In this document: piece by piece, positions 1-12,045 of the stretch
Layout of the letters: each line of letters opens with the position of its first letter
Position numbering within the stretch: the stretch's first letter is position 1
NCBI GenBank assembly: GCA_013398955.1
Contig: VWPU01011611.1
Span: 1-64,000, forward strand
Direction of reading: 5' to 3'
Length of the DNA stretch: 64,000 nucleotides
From: Callaeas wilsoni
Lineage: Eukaryota > Chordata > Aves > Passeriformes > Callaeidae
Notes under the pieces: model-generated
Told to the model about the DNA's origin: nothing
Databases searched by the model: none
Seen by the model: the letters and a program-made list of their open reading frames with translations, nothing else
Translations under genes and position numbers: made by a program

Positions 1-2175
1 ACAAATTTCTAAAGGAAAATTTCTCAAGGAAATTGAAGGAATTGACAAAAGCACTTATTATACATTAGATTTACAAATAAAAAATGGATGCCCACAAGTA
101 CATAAACTTCCTGCCCAAAAAAAAAAAAATGGACTACCTATCCTACATAACTTTTAATCACCTTCTCTGCTTTTTCTGGAGCAGTAGTGAACTTCAGCCT
201 TGTTTCTGATGTGACTGCTCTTTTTGGAGCCTTTTTGGAGGCTTAATGCTACAGAACACTTATTTTCTGCCTCATAAGAGACAGCGTGGATTTCTAAGAC
301 ATGGAGGACTTTTCAGGACTGATGAAACCCTTCTCTGAAGACACTTTGTCTAATGTATAATGCACAGTGTATTTATAACTATGCTGCTTGTTGATTTACC
401 CTTTGCCTTCTAATAAAATTGAATTTTTACTTATGAAAGGGAGAGGAGAGGTACAGTGCGTTGGCCATGCTCAACAGGCCTGGAATATACAAAGAGAGCA
501 ACTTCTATTTGTCTGTACTGAAGTATAAGACTGTAATTAGCTCAGGTCCTTTCAAAGACCTTGGAGTACAAGAAGCACCAAGAGGCTCTGGTGCCACCAG
601 CACATGGTCCTGCTCTTCACTCCTCGTGGTCTCAGTTTCTCATCTATTTCCAGTTACCTGCAGCTGAAGAAGTGTGTCCGTCATTGGAGATACCTGTGAG
701 AACTGCATGAAACAAACCATGAAAAATGCAGGATTGTATTTCACATGTTTGCAGGTTTCTAGTTCCGGTTAGGGAAGGTAGACAAGAAAATATTGTGTGA
801 AAAAGTCTAGGTTGATCTGAAAATTTCCTGTGAGTGTTTTTCAGGCTGTGATTTTGAAATGTTGTGTGGTTTTGAATGCAGATACAGTGGTACCTGGAAA
901 GCAGGAAACACTTTGGAAACTTTTTTCTTGAAGAGTGGTGTTCTGAGAGTGTACAGAATACAAATCTAGAGTCTCTGTAGAGGAAATTAAAGTGTGGAGT
1001 AAATATTTTGCTGTTAAAACCAGAAAAGATTAGTCAATGTGACTTGATTCGAAAAACAACCATAAAGTGATTTTTGGTAACTGCTAACAATTACATCAAT
1101 AACTTGAAGTAAAAGAAGTACTTTCAATAGGAAAACTTTTCCGTGGAGGTGATTCCCAACTATAGACGCCTCATTTGCACATTGTAATGGATTAGTTAGA
1201 AAGTTTCAGGAGCCTTTCTCAGGATCATATTATTACTGTCATCTGGATATGATGAAGACAAGACCTGGCTGATGCTGCCTTGAGTATTAAATGTGTTGTG
1301 CCCTATCAGCACTTCAGTCAGACTCACACAGAGGGAATAAAGACTTTAACATTTCTATACTGATTTTCTAAATTCTCATTTCAAGGATTAACCAGGACTA
1401 TCTTAAGTTGTTTAGTTTTGTTTTTGTTGGTTTTTGTTTGTTTTTTTTTAAAAAGGCTCATGATTTTAAATAAGTTTATCTCTGGTGTTTCCTGTTCATA
1501 ATTTCAATTTTAAATCCTGGGCATAATCTGTCCATCGGTGTGATATGATAACCACAGGACGTTTTGCACAGAGTTTGCAGATCTGATTGTCACTGGTGTA
1601 CAGACAGTTTACAGTAGATCAAACTGATAATAAACAACTTAATGTTTGGGGATGGGTGGATTTTCACATATTTCCAATTAGCTGTTTTATAGAAAATAAC
1701 CAGTGATACAGTAATTAATAATCCATTATTCCAAGTACTTCATATGCCTTATATGAAGGGACGTATTTATAGGAATACAAGGCCAAGAATCCAGCAGGGC
1801 TGTGGGGGGAAAGAAGAGGCAGACACTTTCCTGAAGGCTTTTTTTCAGTATCACTGTGAAAGGCCTCAAGCCATGAAGCTCTTGTTACTTCCCTGGGACT
1901 CTTTCCAACAACTAATGCAGAAGAGTTTTTTCCTGCTATTCTTTCTGAAAGTAGCTTTTTATATGATTTGGTATAAGAGAAGCCACCCCAACAGAACAGT
2001 CTTTTCAGTGCTGACCTTGAAATAAAATCCCACCTTGATTTGTACAATGGGAAGAGTTTTATGTGCGACAGACCAGCATCCATTTCCGAACAAAAATTCC
2101 TCATCCCTATAACTGCTTTCTGACAAGTTCCCACACTCTATCAAGCTGTAGAACAAATAAGCCTGGGTGGGTTTT
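1..2175. other. 3' flank of the ADGRG7 remnant, no clear gene
   Basis: AT-rich DNA with no recognisable exon apart from a faint receptor-tail match near 1196-1285. An AATAAA on the plus strand at about 412-417 has no gene assigned to it. In human the next gene in this direction is TFG, and no TFG exon is visible here. Confidence 0.5.
1196..1285 (-). pseudogene. Possible ADGRG7 C-terminal tail remnant
   Basis: The minus strand reads QGSISQVLSSS and, after a gap, NNMILRKAPETF then TAA at 1198-1196. There is a faint likeness to the receptor tail (QSEASKVLMLLSS ... MYNFLR). It sits where the tail exon should be, downstream of TM7. The match is weak and may be chance. Confidence 0.25.
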
Positions 2176-2372
2176 TTTAAATCTCAATTATTAGTCTCAG
2201 AATTGCTAAATACTTGGCCTGGGCAGCATTCAAAATGCAGAACAAATAGCTGAAAGCAAGACTGATTTTTTCATGACTTGCTAACATGAGGTAGCCGATC
2301 ATCCAGGTGATCCTGAGCACTACCACTATAGAAATAGTGCTACTATTTTTCATTCATGAATCCTTTTTATTC
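2176..2372 (-). pseudogene. ADGRG7: ADGRG7 TM6/TM7 exon remnant, indel and TGA
   Basis: After acceptor GTGCTTCTAG the frame of TM6 reads NKKDS-stop-MKNSSTISIVVV, then LRITWMIGYLML and FSYLFCILNAAQA, matching STKKVSSMKK...ITWILAYLML...FSYIFCLFN of the receptor. The TGA is at 2356-2354. The preceding exon ends in phase 0, but this frame needs a different phase, so roughly 5 nt have been lost near the start. The TM7 end (AKYLAILR) is also poorly conserved. Confidence 0.75.
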
Positions 2373-2980
2373 CTAGAAGCACACACACACAAAAAATTAT
2401 TAAATCTTTCTCTATACTATTTAATATCTATTTGAGCTTTAAACATTCTATTTATTCAGGGCTATATTGCAAAAAGGTATTATTAAGGCGAATTGAGAAG
2501 ATACACTTCCCTACATTTGCTTGATGTATCATTCGGAGAAGAAATCCAGAAAAATAAATGTAACCAAATTTATCAGACTAATCTGTGTTTGGAGTATGCA
2601 GCTTGGATGTATCTATCTGTTTTTAATTTTAAAAGTGATGTTTACCAAGGCAGTTGAAAATTAGCATGTTAGCTATTATAAGTTTTTTAGAATGCTTATA
2701 AATTCATCCAAATGCACTTAATTTTCAATATAAGAATTAGCTGCCCGTGAAGTTTGAGTATCCAGTTTCTCTCCAGCCTGAAAAGACTCAGAGATACAGT
2801 ATTTTTTTTTTGCTCCAACCATGAAAATTGTACATAAAGAAATGAAGAAATGGTACAAAGGTTTGTTGAACGGATCAGTCCCATGAGATTATTAAAAATG
2901 AAAGCAATCCCTTTTAAAATAATACAGGGGGCACTGAGTGCTTGTGACATACAGCCTGTGACAATACATGGAGCGTTTTC

Positions 2981-3054
2981 TGAGTGCCTAAATATATTTC
3001 AAGCTACTCGAGAGTAAAACTGAGTGCATAAATATATTTCAAGCTACTCGAGAA
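2981..3054. repeat. Tandem duplication with 40-bp period
   Basis: TGAGTGCCTAAATATATTTC plus AAGCTACTCGAGA at 2981-3013 recurs at 3021-3053 with one base changed (GCC to GCA). A short AT-rich spacer lies between them. Confidence 0.9.
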
Positions 3055-3407
3055 CTGGCGTGGTGTTTGGCTGTGCTGAGAAATTCATAATTCTCAGTTG
3101 GTTGGACCCACTCTTCTCTCACTTTTAGAGTTTAAATTGGGAATAACTGTCATTGAAGTCGAGTGACACTGCAATCCAAAAAGGGGGACAAAAGCCTGAA
3201 ATGTGTTCATTGAGATGCACTTGAACAAAGTCTGACCCATTGTAACAAATGGAATTAATTTTCTGCCTGCTTAAAGTATGCTTTTCTGTAAAATAAAAGA
3301 TTTTGTCAAAAATCTGAGTTTGTGACAGAAAAGTCTGAGCTGGTGACAACAGATTGAGGAATAAATTTGCTGAAGGATATGAGGAGTCCTGTGCCACTTC
3401 ACCTTAC

Positions 3408-3564
3408 CAAATTCGTCTTCTTCTTCCATATCACAGAGATACTGATCTTGATGAAGATCAAGGTGTTAAACAGGAGTATGAGTGCTATTGGAAAGAGGAA
3501 TGACCACAATGTGGGCTTTTGCACACTGAAATTCTGATTTTGGTCCAGTGCTGCAAGCCAGCAA
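3408..3564 (-). pseudogene. ADGRG7: ADGRG7 extracellular loop 2 / TM5 exon (frame intact)
   Basis: This 157-nt exon begins after TATTCAAAG and encodes CWLAALDQNQ (the loop 2 cysteine motif CWL), then LWSFLFPIALILLFNTLIFI and KISISVIWKKKTNL, ending at donor TTG/GTAAGG. All 52 codons are open. Confidence 0.82.
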
Positions 3565-4559
3565 CTTTGAATATAAAGAGAGGTAGTTTCAAAAGATACT
3601 TTAGGTACCTTATTCAGAATACCAAAACAAAATAATATTCTGCTTTTCATCGTGAAAGACCTTACAGTGCTTTCTGGGTCTTGTCAACTTAGCTCTGAAA
3701 GGCAGCCATTCCTTGAGAAATGAGGGCTTTCAATCATGCTTCCCTTTCTCTGGGGAATGCGAAATGATACATCAAACAAACTACACAGAGAAATAATAAG
3801 GTGCAGCGTAACTAACTGAAGAGATATCTGGCCACCCCATACACGTTTATCTTTAGGATATATTTTATAGTAAATAGTAATAGGGGAGGCCTAATGGACA
3901 AAGGTTGAAGAAAAACAGGGACAACTTCCGAAGAACAGGGTTGTCCTGTAATAACCTTTACCTCTTTTCTTTTTCATTTTCAGATAATCTCAAGTTAGAA
4001 GTCCACACGCCCTGAGTATCACAACATGACCACCATCTGGAAGGGGATTTGTGTTTACATTTCCTGAACAAGTCTGCCTTTCTTTCCCATTATCCACTAT
4101 CTCCAAGGTACACTGTAAGCCTGATAGCCTGCTTTGGTATGTGGGCACTTGAATACTTATGCCAAAAACACAGGGCAAATAGGAATATAGTTATTATGGC
4201 CAGATTTTAAATACATGTGAGGATTCAATGTAGGTACTGAAATGTGGTTATGTGCTTAAATGAAGGGGTGGAGTATCAGTTAGGCTAAGGGTATCTGCAG
4301 TTTGCATTTCAACTCACAGGGGACTGCAGAGTCTTGCAGAAGGATTCAAGGCAGATGTAGATCCAGTACCCTATATCCTTAATAAGGAGAAAATGTGATT
4401 CATTTTAGTGAATATCTAGGTTGAGTGAAGAGTATTATTTCTTTTGAGTACTTAGATGTACAAAATAGTGTACCAACAATACATCTAGAATGGTATTAAT
4501 AATAATAAGTATCACAAAAGGCATGGGATAGCAAGTGTTGTAATAATACATGGACTTAC

Positions 4560-4638
4560 GGTTCTTCCTGTTGGTTTAAAGCTTTTCCTTTTCTGTAAGT
4601 TGCTCCAAGTGTTACTGCAACTACTATGGCAGGGATTC
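4560..4638 (-). pseudogene. ADGRG7: ADGRG7 TM4 exon (frame intact)
   Basis: This 79-nt exon from CTAATTAG to AACC/GTAAGT encodes IPAIVVAVTLGATYRKGKAL and NQQEE. It joins in phase to the TM3 exon (phase 1) and to the next exon (phase 2). Confidence 0.8.
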
Positions 4639-6193
4639 CTAATTAGTAAGAGAGACGTTAGCAACTTATTGTTCGGTTACACAGGCATACCTCCCTTCCA
4701 CACAAATAGCTTCCTGCCACCTAAATTCCATAGATTTTAAGAGCTGTGTTTCACCTGCCTTGTACTAAGTTAAATGGGTTTTCTGTAGCCTAGGCAAAAG
4801 GCAGGGCTGAGGGTTGTGAGCACTATTTTTCTGAGGACAGCTCATGTCCATGACTCGCTGATTTTTTGCCATCAGAAATCTTCAACAGAGCTTCCTGAGC
4901 CAACACCAGTGGTGAAAGAGCAAGCTCCCTCCTGGGCTGTAGTGGGCTGCCTTATCACAACTGTGCAACCCTACCCTTTGGTCAGCGGTGAGAATCTAAT
5001 TTAAGAACATTTTGCACCAAACACCATTACATTTCATACCAGATTGGTGCAGAGTGTAACTTTTGCCCTGCAAGAAGCTTGGCTGTCCGGTTTGCCTCCT
5101 CAATGCCTTTGCTTCACTTCTTGTCTTCCACGTCTCCTGCCTACCAGTTCACACTAGGCAGCACATCTCATGGGGAGGAACCTCATGCACAGCTTTTTGT
5201 CTGGGTAATAAACATGCTCCTTTAAGTCTGTTCCTTCTTCATCCCTAATAGAGATCTTCCAGATTGCCATGCATTTACTGTGCTCTCAAAAGAGATCCAA
5301 AAGCAGTGAGTCAGAATCGTGCTGGTTTGGACCTGTGTAACTTGTCACAGGACACACGGAAAAACACGGTGCTGTGCTGTCATGCAAATCCGTGTGGAGG
5401 GAGCACCGTGCCATGTAGCCAGGCAGCTTTTGCTAAACTTTTTCTGGCTTGCACTTGCAGTCCAAATTCTAAATGTTTCAGAGGAATTGCCTCTACAAAT
5501 GCAAGACATAATAATGGAACAATAAGGATTGAAAACTGCTTGGTGGGTGCCATCAGAAACAATACAACACAGAGGCTGAATACACAACATGGAAAAGACA
5601 GGTGTTCCTGTACACTGTATTAGAAGAGTTTCTTGAAACAGGCTGAGATTTTCACTTTACCTTGTGAGAATCTGTCTGAATTTTTCCATTCTCTGGGCAG
5701 TTTCCTTTCAGTTTGCAGTGTTGCTGCTAACTGCTGTACTGACTTTAGAATGTGTTCTTTGCTTATTAATAAATAATATATAACAAATAATATCAGTCAC
5801 TCACTGCTTTTGGATGTACTCAAGGCTCTGGCTGGGAGCCTCTAAATTAGGAATTGAAGTCCACATATGCGATCACCATAACTGAAAGATTTTTTACTTA
5901 GTTGGCAAAAGCAGATTGCTGAATGCTTGATTACTGTGAAAATTCTCCTGCACCCAGCAGGCCTGTGTTGCTGTGCCAGTGACCAGGCTATCAGTTTCAG
6001 TGTTTTATCAGGACAATGAAAGCAAGCTCAGGTTATACAAGTAATGTGAGCAGCAACAGGAGCTTATGAATCACGTGGCGCTAACCCAGAGACACTGATT
6101 CTAATTGCTCTCTCCTGATCTCCTATCTTTACAGCTCCCCCTGAATGCACTCTGTACTGTAAAAGTTGCCATATGGACAACTGTAAATCTTAC

Positions 6194-6344
6194 CCCATCC
6201 AATTACGGAGATGGTTACGAGGAAGTGTCCAGGCAGTGGCTTCCTGGCTCTGAGCAGCAAGAAGTACAACTGTGCAGAATTGAGTGCTGACCACATAAAT
6301 GTTGCCAGCAAGAAGCAGTGCAGTAGGACAGCCACTTCAGGAGT
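6194..6344 (-). pseudogene. ADGRG7: ADGRG7 TM3 exon, conserved Cys absent
   Basis: The exon reads TPEVAVLLHCFLLATFMWSA, then LNSAQLYFLLLRARKPLPGH and FLVTISVIGW, with donor TGGG/GTAAGA at 6194/6193. The match to TM3 and intracellular loop 2 of ADGRG7 is strong. The cysteine that should lie at the extracellular end of TM3 (disulfide partner of loop 2) is not encoded with this acceptor or in the in-frame sequence just upstream. Confidence 0.8.
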
Positions 6345-6963
6345 CTGCAGGAGCATGTGCTGTGTCAGAGGTGAGCGAGGTGTTACTGGTGGCATCGTAA
6401 GGAAGGTATTGCTGGTAACATCTAGTGTCGTTGTCTAGTGTCGTTGCTGCACTTCCTGGCAGTTTGATTTTCAGTTCTAGAGATGATGTTAAAAATGAGC
6501 ATAGAAAAGCAGAGACTCACTAACATCTACTTTACAGATAAGTTATGAGTTTTCCTATTGGTAGAAATAAGTTTAGGAGAAAAAAAGAAGAGAAAAATGA
6601 GAAAAACTGTCAAATATTTTGTCATTTTCATTTATACTAAAAGCAAGCTAGAGAGCAGAAACTTTAATACAGACAGAAACGAAAACAATAACTTGTTTGC
6701 AGAATTACACCAATGTTACTCTCAGAAAGCTTAAAAAATCCATCGGTTTTGTCTGACTTTGACTAGAACAGAGAATATCCAGCACCTTTTAGGACTAGGC
6801 CTTGACTGACAGCAGTTTGGGATGCATTATATGTTTTCCCCTCTGCTCTTTTTGGAATCCTTTTCTTCAGTGTTAAGAAGTGAAATAGCATAAAACAAGT
6901 ATTTCTAACCATTCTCCAAAGTGCAAGAGAATAATAAACCTCCACTTCCAAACTTTGTCGTAT

Positions 6964-7135
6964 CTCAGAATCACTTAATTGCAGAATCAATTAGGTTGGA
7001 AAAGACCTCCAAGGTCATTGAGTCCAACCTCAGACCAAACACCACTAATACCAGCTAGAGCATGGCACTGAGTGCCATGTCCGGTCTTTCCTTAAACATC
7101 TCTGGGGACAGTGGCTCCACCACCTCCCTTGGCTT
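6964..7135 (-). mobile_element. CR1 LINE 3' fragment
   Basis: The plus strand carries the reverse complement of a CR1 3' end: 'TTAGGTTGGAAAAGACCTCC', then 'GTCATTGAGTCCAACC' and 'CCATGTCCGGTC...TTAAACATCTC'. It lies in an intron of the ADGRG7 remnant between the TM2 and TM3 exons. Confidence 0.9.
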
Positions 7136-7138
7136 TAT

Positions 7139-7225
7139 ATATATTATATCGAGTATACGTATGCATATATAAAAATGTGTATTTTTATGTGTGTGTGTAT
7201 ATATACATATAATATTATCATTAAA
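7139..7225. repeat. AT/GT-rich low-complexity stretch
   Basis: TATATAT, a short GTGTGTGTGT run at about 7190-7198 and ATATATACATATAATATT follow directly on the CR1 fragment ending near 7135. Confidence 0.8.
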
Positions 7226-7279
7226 AAATGCATTTAAAAAGCAGAGTCTGGAAACTGCTACTGTCTTAAAAACATGAAC

Positions 7280-7372
7280 CTTGATGGAATTGCTCCAAAT
7301 CTACATAAGTGCAAGCAGGATGGGAAACATGCATTAATCTATTACAACTACAGCTCTGCTGGCATGACTTTC
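7280..7372 (-). pseudogene. ADGRG7: ADGRG7 TM2 exon remnant, frameshift and two stops
   Basis: After ...AATGAG the exon starts G AAA GTC (completing Arg, then Lys-Val as expected). About 4 nt then appear to be missing near 7364, after which the frame ASRAVVVID-stop-CMFPILLALM-stop-I resembles TSVTWVLVNLCISM... of the receptor. TAA lies at 7336-7334 and TAG at 7303-7301. The lower boundary is uncertain because no good donor remains. Confidence 0.62.
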
Positions 7373-7861
7373 CTCATTGTTCAGAGGGGAATCACGGGGC
7401 ACCATTAGTCACAGGCATGTCCATCAAGGAAATTTGCTGCAACTGTCTTTGTATTAAGTCATTCACAGTACAACTGTGGCACAAGCAGCTACTGCCTAGG
7501 AAAAAGATAACTGTTTACACATTGTAATACCAGGGTATGGGGGGAGGTCACGCTGGTGGTGGAGCACTGTGACACATATTTAAAGCCTAGTATTGAAACA
7601 GTGAACTGAAAAGTTCAATGTGTATCACAGACCTGTGCAGGGTCTGTGTTGTCAGTGCCTGGCCAGGGTAGTGACAGAGGTGTCAGCAAGTCCCAAGCCA
7701 TGCTATGTGGTTTAAGTATTTTTAAAACTATTATTTGCTAATCAATATTATTGCAATACCTTCTAAACTGGCTACTTTTAACTGTTTTCCTCGAACTACA
7801 TACAGAACAAAATATTGTAACTTTGTGTAAAATACTTTCAGTTTAACATCTTCCCTCTTAC

Positions 7862-7965
7862 CTAGTGAGTATTTGAAACAAAATGATAATAACCAGATCA
7901 GCCATGGACAATCCGACACCAATACAAGAAATATAATCCAAAGGCTTTGCATATTTATGTTTTAT
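7862..7965 (-). pseudogene. ADGRG7: ADGRG7 TM1 exon (frame intact)
   Basis: This 104-nt exon from GCATTTCAG to ACTAG/GTAAGA encodes KYAKPLDYISCIGVGLSMAD and LVIIILFQILTR, matching the start of the seven-helix domain. It enters in phase 0, consistent with the GPS exon, and leaves in phase 2. Confidence 0.82.
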
Positions 7966-9279
7966 CTGAAATGCCTAGAAAACCAATTATATCAGTTATA
8001 TGAGATGAGATAAATTTCTTTTTAAAGTTTCTGTTTCTGGTTGCACATAGAAACAAGAATGCTTTAGTAAAGTTATGATTATTACTAGCCACTGCCAGAA
8101 TTTTTAGATCCCACAGAATTATTCTGGACCCCAAAACTAGAGAAGATTGTGAAGAGCACCAAAAAGAAACTTACAATGCCAATCAACTATTCATCAATGT
8201 AGCAGATTAAATTATTCATATTAAAATGCAAGGTGACACAGACTGGACAAAGCAGCTTTTAACTTTTCATACTGGTGAGCATTCTGAATTTTGACTTCTT
8301 GGTCTAAGGTAAGGTGTTACAAATAATTATAAATTGAAACCAGTCTATGTTTGTATAGTAACAATAAAGCAGCAAGTAAATGTAAATGTATCCAGTGAAA
8401 GAGAAAATGCTGTTGCATTTGCATAAACAGATGGGAATCTTATTTAGAATACAGTCACTTTGTGCAAAAAAGACATGCATAACATAGAGGGAAATACAGA
8501 AACAAGTAAATAGTTAAATAGTACAAATATGGAAATGCTGTTCTGTGAAGACAGTAAAAACGAACTCTGAAATGCTGGCATGCTGAAGTTAGTGACCACA
8601 GATATGTGATTTCATCCAGGGTGTGTTTTGTTTAGAGAAGCTGAAATAAATACTGAAAGAATAACAAACGTCAGAAACAGATCGCCATTCCTAAATAGTC
8701 GTGCTAGTACAAGGGGGCAATGTATAAAACTTTATGGTTGAAAGCTTAATATTTACAGAGCAAATGCTTTTATAAACATATAAGCAAAGGGAGTAGTTAA
8801 TGCTAAATCCTCTGAGTTATTTACCCAGCACAAGGCAGTGCCACAGCTAGCCCAGATTCGAGGCTACTCTGCTGTTCCTTTGGGGACACTTTAGCCTTTA
8901 GACAAACCCTCATTTAACCACTAGCTGCAGCAATGGAGGTGCAGAGCTGGAGGCTACAAGAGCTGAGCAAGAGGAATGAATTAGGCCAGCCCTTCCCTGC
9001 TGTGGAGCTGCACAAGCAGATGGGCACAGCCACAGCCACAGGTCGTGTCAGAGGAAGCCAGGGCTTGCCAATACATTTGGCTATTCAGCAGCTTGGGCAC
9101 AGCTTGCCCAATTTGCCAGATCTGCCACAGGGCAGAAACAAGTACATGGGAATGCAACTACTGTGCATTCTAGCTGAGTGCACCTATGCCCTTATATTGC
9201 CATGCTGGTCTTAGCGTTAAAAACAACCAACCAAACAAAAACTTTAAACTCTTCTATTCGAGAAATGACAATGCCCTAC

Positions 9280-9315
9280 CATCAGAACAGCAAAATTAGT
9301 GGTGTGATTACACCT
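9280..9315 (-). pseudogene. ADGRG7: ADGRG7 GPS motif remnant
   Basis: The minus strand reads RCNHTTNFAVLM immediately before a donor ATG/GTAGGG. This is the end of the GPCR proteolysis site as found in ADGRG7. The sequence directly upstream keeps some cysteines but lacks the expected C-x-Y-W and W...GC pattern, so the front of the GPS is either in another exon or decayed. Confidence 0.7.
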
Positions 9316-10734
9316 GCATTGTTTACAGTGTAATCCCAAAAGACACAGGCAGCTGCAGCTCAGATGTGTCGTACTGGGGATTGGGATTGCAAGGAGAAAA
9401 AGTGGCTACAGAAACATAGAGAAAGGCACCAGCAAACAGTGTGAACTGATGGTGATTTGATTTTGAAAGGGAAGCTGATGGCTACTAAGGGATATATGGG
9501 TTTCCAGTAAACCATGAATGATATCAATAACAGCATAATTTGGCATTTTAAACTTACTTTATGTGCCTTTTTCAGTCAACACTGCCAATGAAATTACCAA
9601 TTCCTGTGAATTATTCAGGTAGTTAGGATTCAGACTTCCACTGACTAAGCATTAAATGACTGGCAGTTGAGCTACACGTGTAAGCCAAACAGCAGCTTTC
9701 AGTTTTTGGTAGCACTATTACTGCCAACCAGAGCTGAATCCACGCTGGAACAGGAAGCAAACAATGGTAAATGCCATAAATGCTATGACCCATCCCTCCC
9801 CTCCTGCAGCACATCAGTGCTCGTGCACTCACACAGCAAATGACATGCAGTCATTTTCAAACGTTCTTCTGAAGGGTACTGCAATTAGAACCACTTTTTG
9901 ATGAGCGACAAGCAGCTTGGAGTGCCAATAAGAAGTGAACACAACTATTCAAGGTATTAGGTAATTAAATTAAAAATTATGAATAAAAGTAGGAGTAAAA
10001 AAGTTTGTTTCAGTAATTTCCTTAGAAATGACACATTTCCTGGATCACTTAGCTGTATGGTTCCCTGGTGATGATTACTGATCTGTCATATGTATGTATT
10101 TGAGCTTTAAAGCTTTGCTAAATATTGTAAGAAGCCAACTACTATTTTCTGGAAAAACCATGCCAAACATGAATGCGTATTATCTAAAAATTCAGGGGTT
10201 TTTTCAAATGGACACTCACATAAGAGCATTTCCTGCAAGAAAGCAGTAACATCTGGAATCATTTCCTAGTGGAAGAAGTCAAAGCACACAATGGTTTCAA
10301 CTGGAAGTAGGAGTTAAAAGATAGCATGAAAAATTAACATTCCCCACATTAATATGTATATTGGGCTATTCATGTTGACTTTTTCTTGTTTTCCAAAATT
10401 TTTGTAGTCATATGGAGAGAAAGACTGTCCTCCAGAGACCTCTTGTTTTTCACTCTTGATATAGGAGTAATGTACCCTAGGACAAATCCACTCTGGCACA
10501 CCTGTAACGTTTTGCTTGCAAATGTCCTAGCTGAGCAGTACAGAATCAGTAATATCAGCTGTTAAATACAGAAGTTGAAGAAGGGAACATTTTCTACGCC
10601 ACTTTAGCTAAATGCCCTTCGCTTATGTCACCTTGTACAAACTCTGTCAGTTTGAACCAGAGGCTGCCCTGGCCCTAGTGTTTCTTCCCTTGGGACTGAA
10701 GGCTATTTCAACTCTACTCGCTACTCCACCATCT

Positions 10735-10935
10735 ATGTTGCCAGGGACGACTCATTTAGACAAACTGTGGAGACTCTGATATACCCTGGACTGGAAGAGT
10801 TTGTCATGTTGGTACAGGACAAATCCAGTTCTGCCACTGGCTGATGAACCTTCACAAGGCAAAGAGAAAAGTAGGTATTGATAGCAGATATCAGAGAAGC
10901 TGGTGCTTTTGAGAAGCCTACACTATGCTCTTGCA
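10735..10935 (-). pseudogene. ADGRG7: ADGRG7 third GAIN exon remnant with frame break and TGA
   Basis: The first part reads VGFSKAPASLISAINTYF in one frame. A second frame then gives RTGFVLYQHDKLFQSR and VYQSLHSLSK followed by TGA at 10754-10752. Both parts match consecutive stretches of ADGRG7 (VRFS...SLVSSS and CGFVVYQNDKLFQSK), so sequence between them (about 10830-10870) has been lost and the frame changed. The TGA falls where the receptor should continue. Confidence 0.75.
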
Positions 10936-12027
10936 CACATTCAGCATTTACAGATTTTTGTTTACATATTTTTTTTTAGAATCCATATAAGTAGTAGAGA
11001 ACAGCTGCTCTTCCTGTGAATGTAAAGAGATATCTTCAATTTTTGCTGAGGTAGGGTGTTAAAATAATTATTACCCTTCTCTTAATATCATTTCTGGGGG
11101 AAAATACCAGTAAATGAAGAAAATAATATCCTAAATCCCAATATCTGCACACAGTCCAAATGGCCAGACTTTTAATAACACTAAATAAGAAATAGTCACA
11201 CCAGGGACATTTACTGTTAGTGGGAAGTCAGAAGATAAGAGACTGCCTGGCTTTTTGCCTTCAGAACCCACTTTTTGACTGTGGGTTTTTGACACTTCTA
11301 GCAAATTAGTGTTCATCTATGTGATTTAAATCACTCATCTTAATTGCAGCTTAAGGAAGGAAGCAAAATCCTGGATTATATAATAGACTTTGTTATTGAT
11401 GTTATGCTTTTGATTTAAGATCAAGAAAGACTGATTTGATCTCTGATTTGATCATCAGGTGAGACTAATGTAACTGTACATCCACAAAATATCACAAATG
11501 TGCACTTAATATTGAAGAAGTCAGTTGGGACTTTTTAAGACAAACTGTGCATTCGATATCTATCTGTGTTGAAGGGAGTGTTATGTTATACTGGCATTAT
11601 GATAAAGGCTTTAATTACATGATCACAGTGTTTTTCCACAGTATTGTTGTCTGAAACAGTGAACAGAAATGGCAGTGACCAGGTAATGAGTTATTCCATT
11701 GTCAGTGCTGGGTGTGTGAGGTTACTTAGTTTATCTCTTCACATCTTTTTCTAACCCTGGTGAGAGGACTGAATTATTCATTTCCCTATGGGCTTGTATT
11801 CAAATGATGTTCACCATTATGATGTCTAAGTGCTCTACTGACTTCACCTTTGTTACACTGTTGTGATATCTCAATGTTACTGACACTACACTGAGAGACT
11901 GAGGACAAGTCTGCTGGTTTTAGATGCCCGGTGTGAACCCTTGTGATATCAGAGAAATGCACATGTTTGAAGCTCAGCTCTCCTGCACCCACCAGCTTCT
12001 GAAGCAATTGAAGCAGAGGAACTGTAA

Positions 12028-12045
12028 TTTTTTTTTTTTTTTTTC
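12028..12045. repeat. Poly(T) tract
   Basis: A run of about 18 T residues in an intron of the ADGRG7 remnant, downstream on the minus strand of the second GAIN exon. Confidence 0.85.

Noticed and set aside
1715..2134. 139-codon minus-strand frame just past ADGRG7 TM7
   Set aside because: The sequence does not resemble the receptor tail or any family I recognise, and a plus-strand frame overlaps it.
9840..9960. Possible front half of the ADGRG7 GPS motif (SYWH ... KKW on the minus strand)
   Set aside because: The Tyr-Trp and later Trp fall in different frames with wrong spacing, and the expected cysteines are not aligned. Too weak to annotate.
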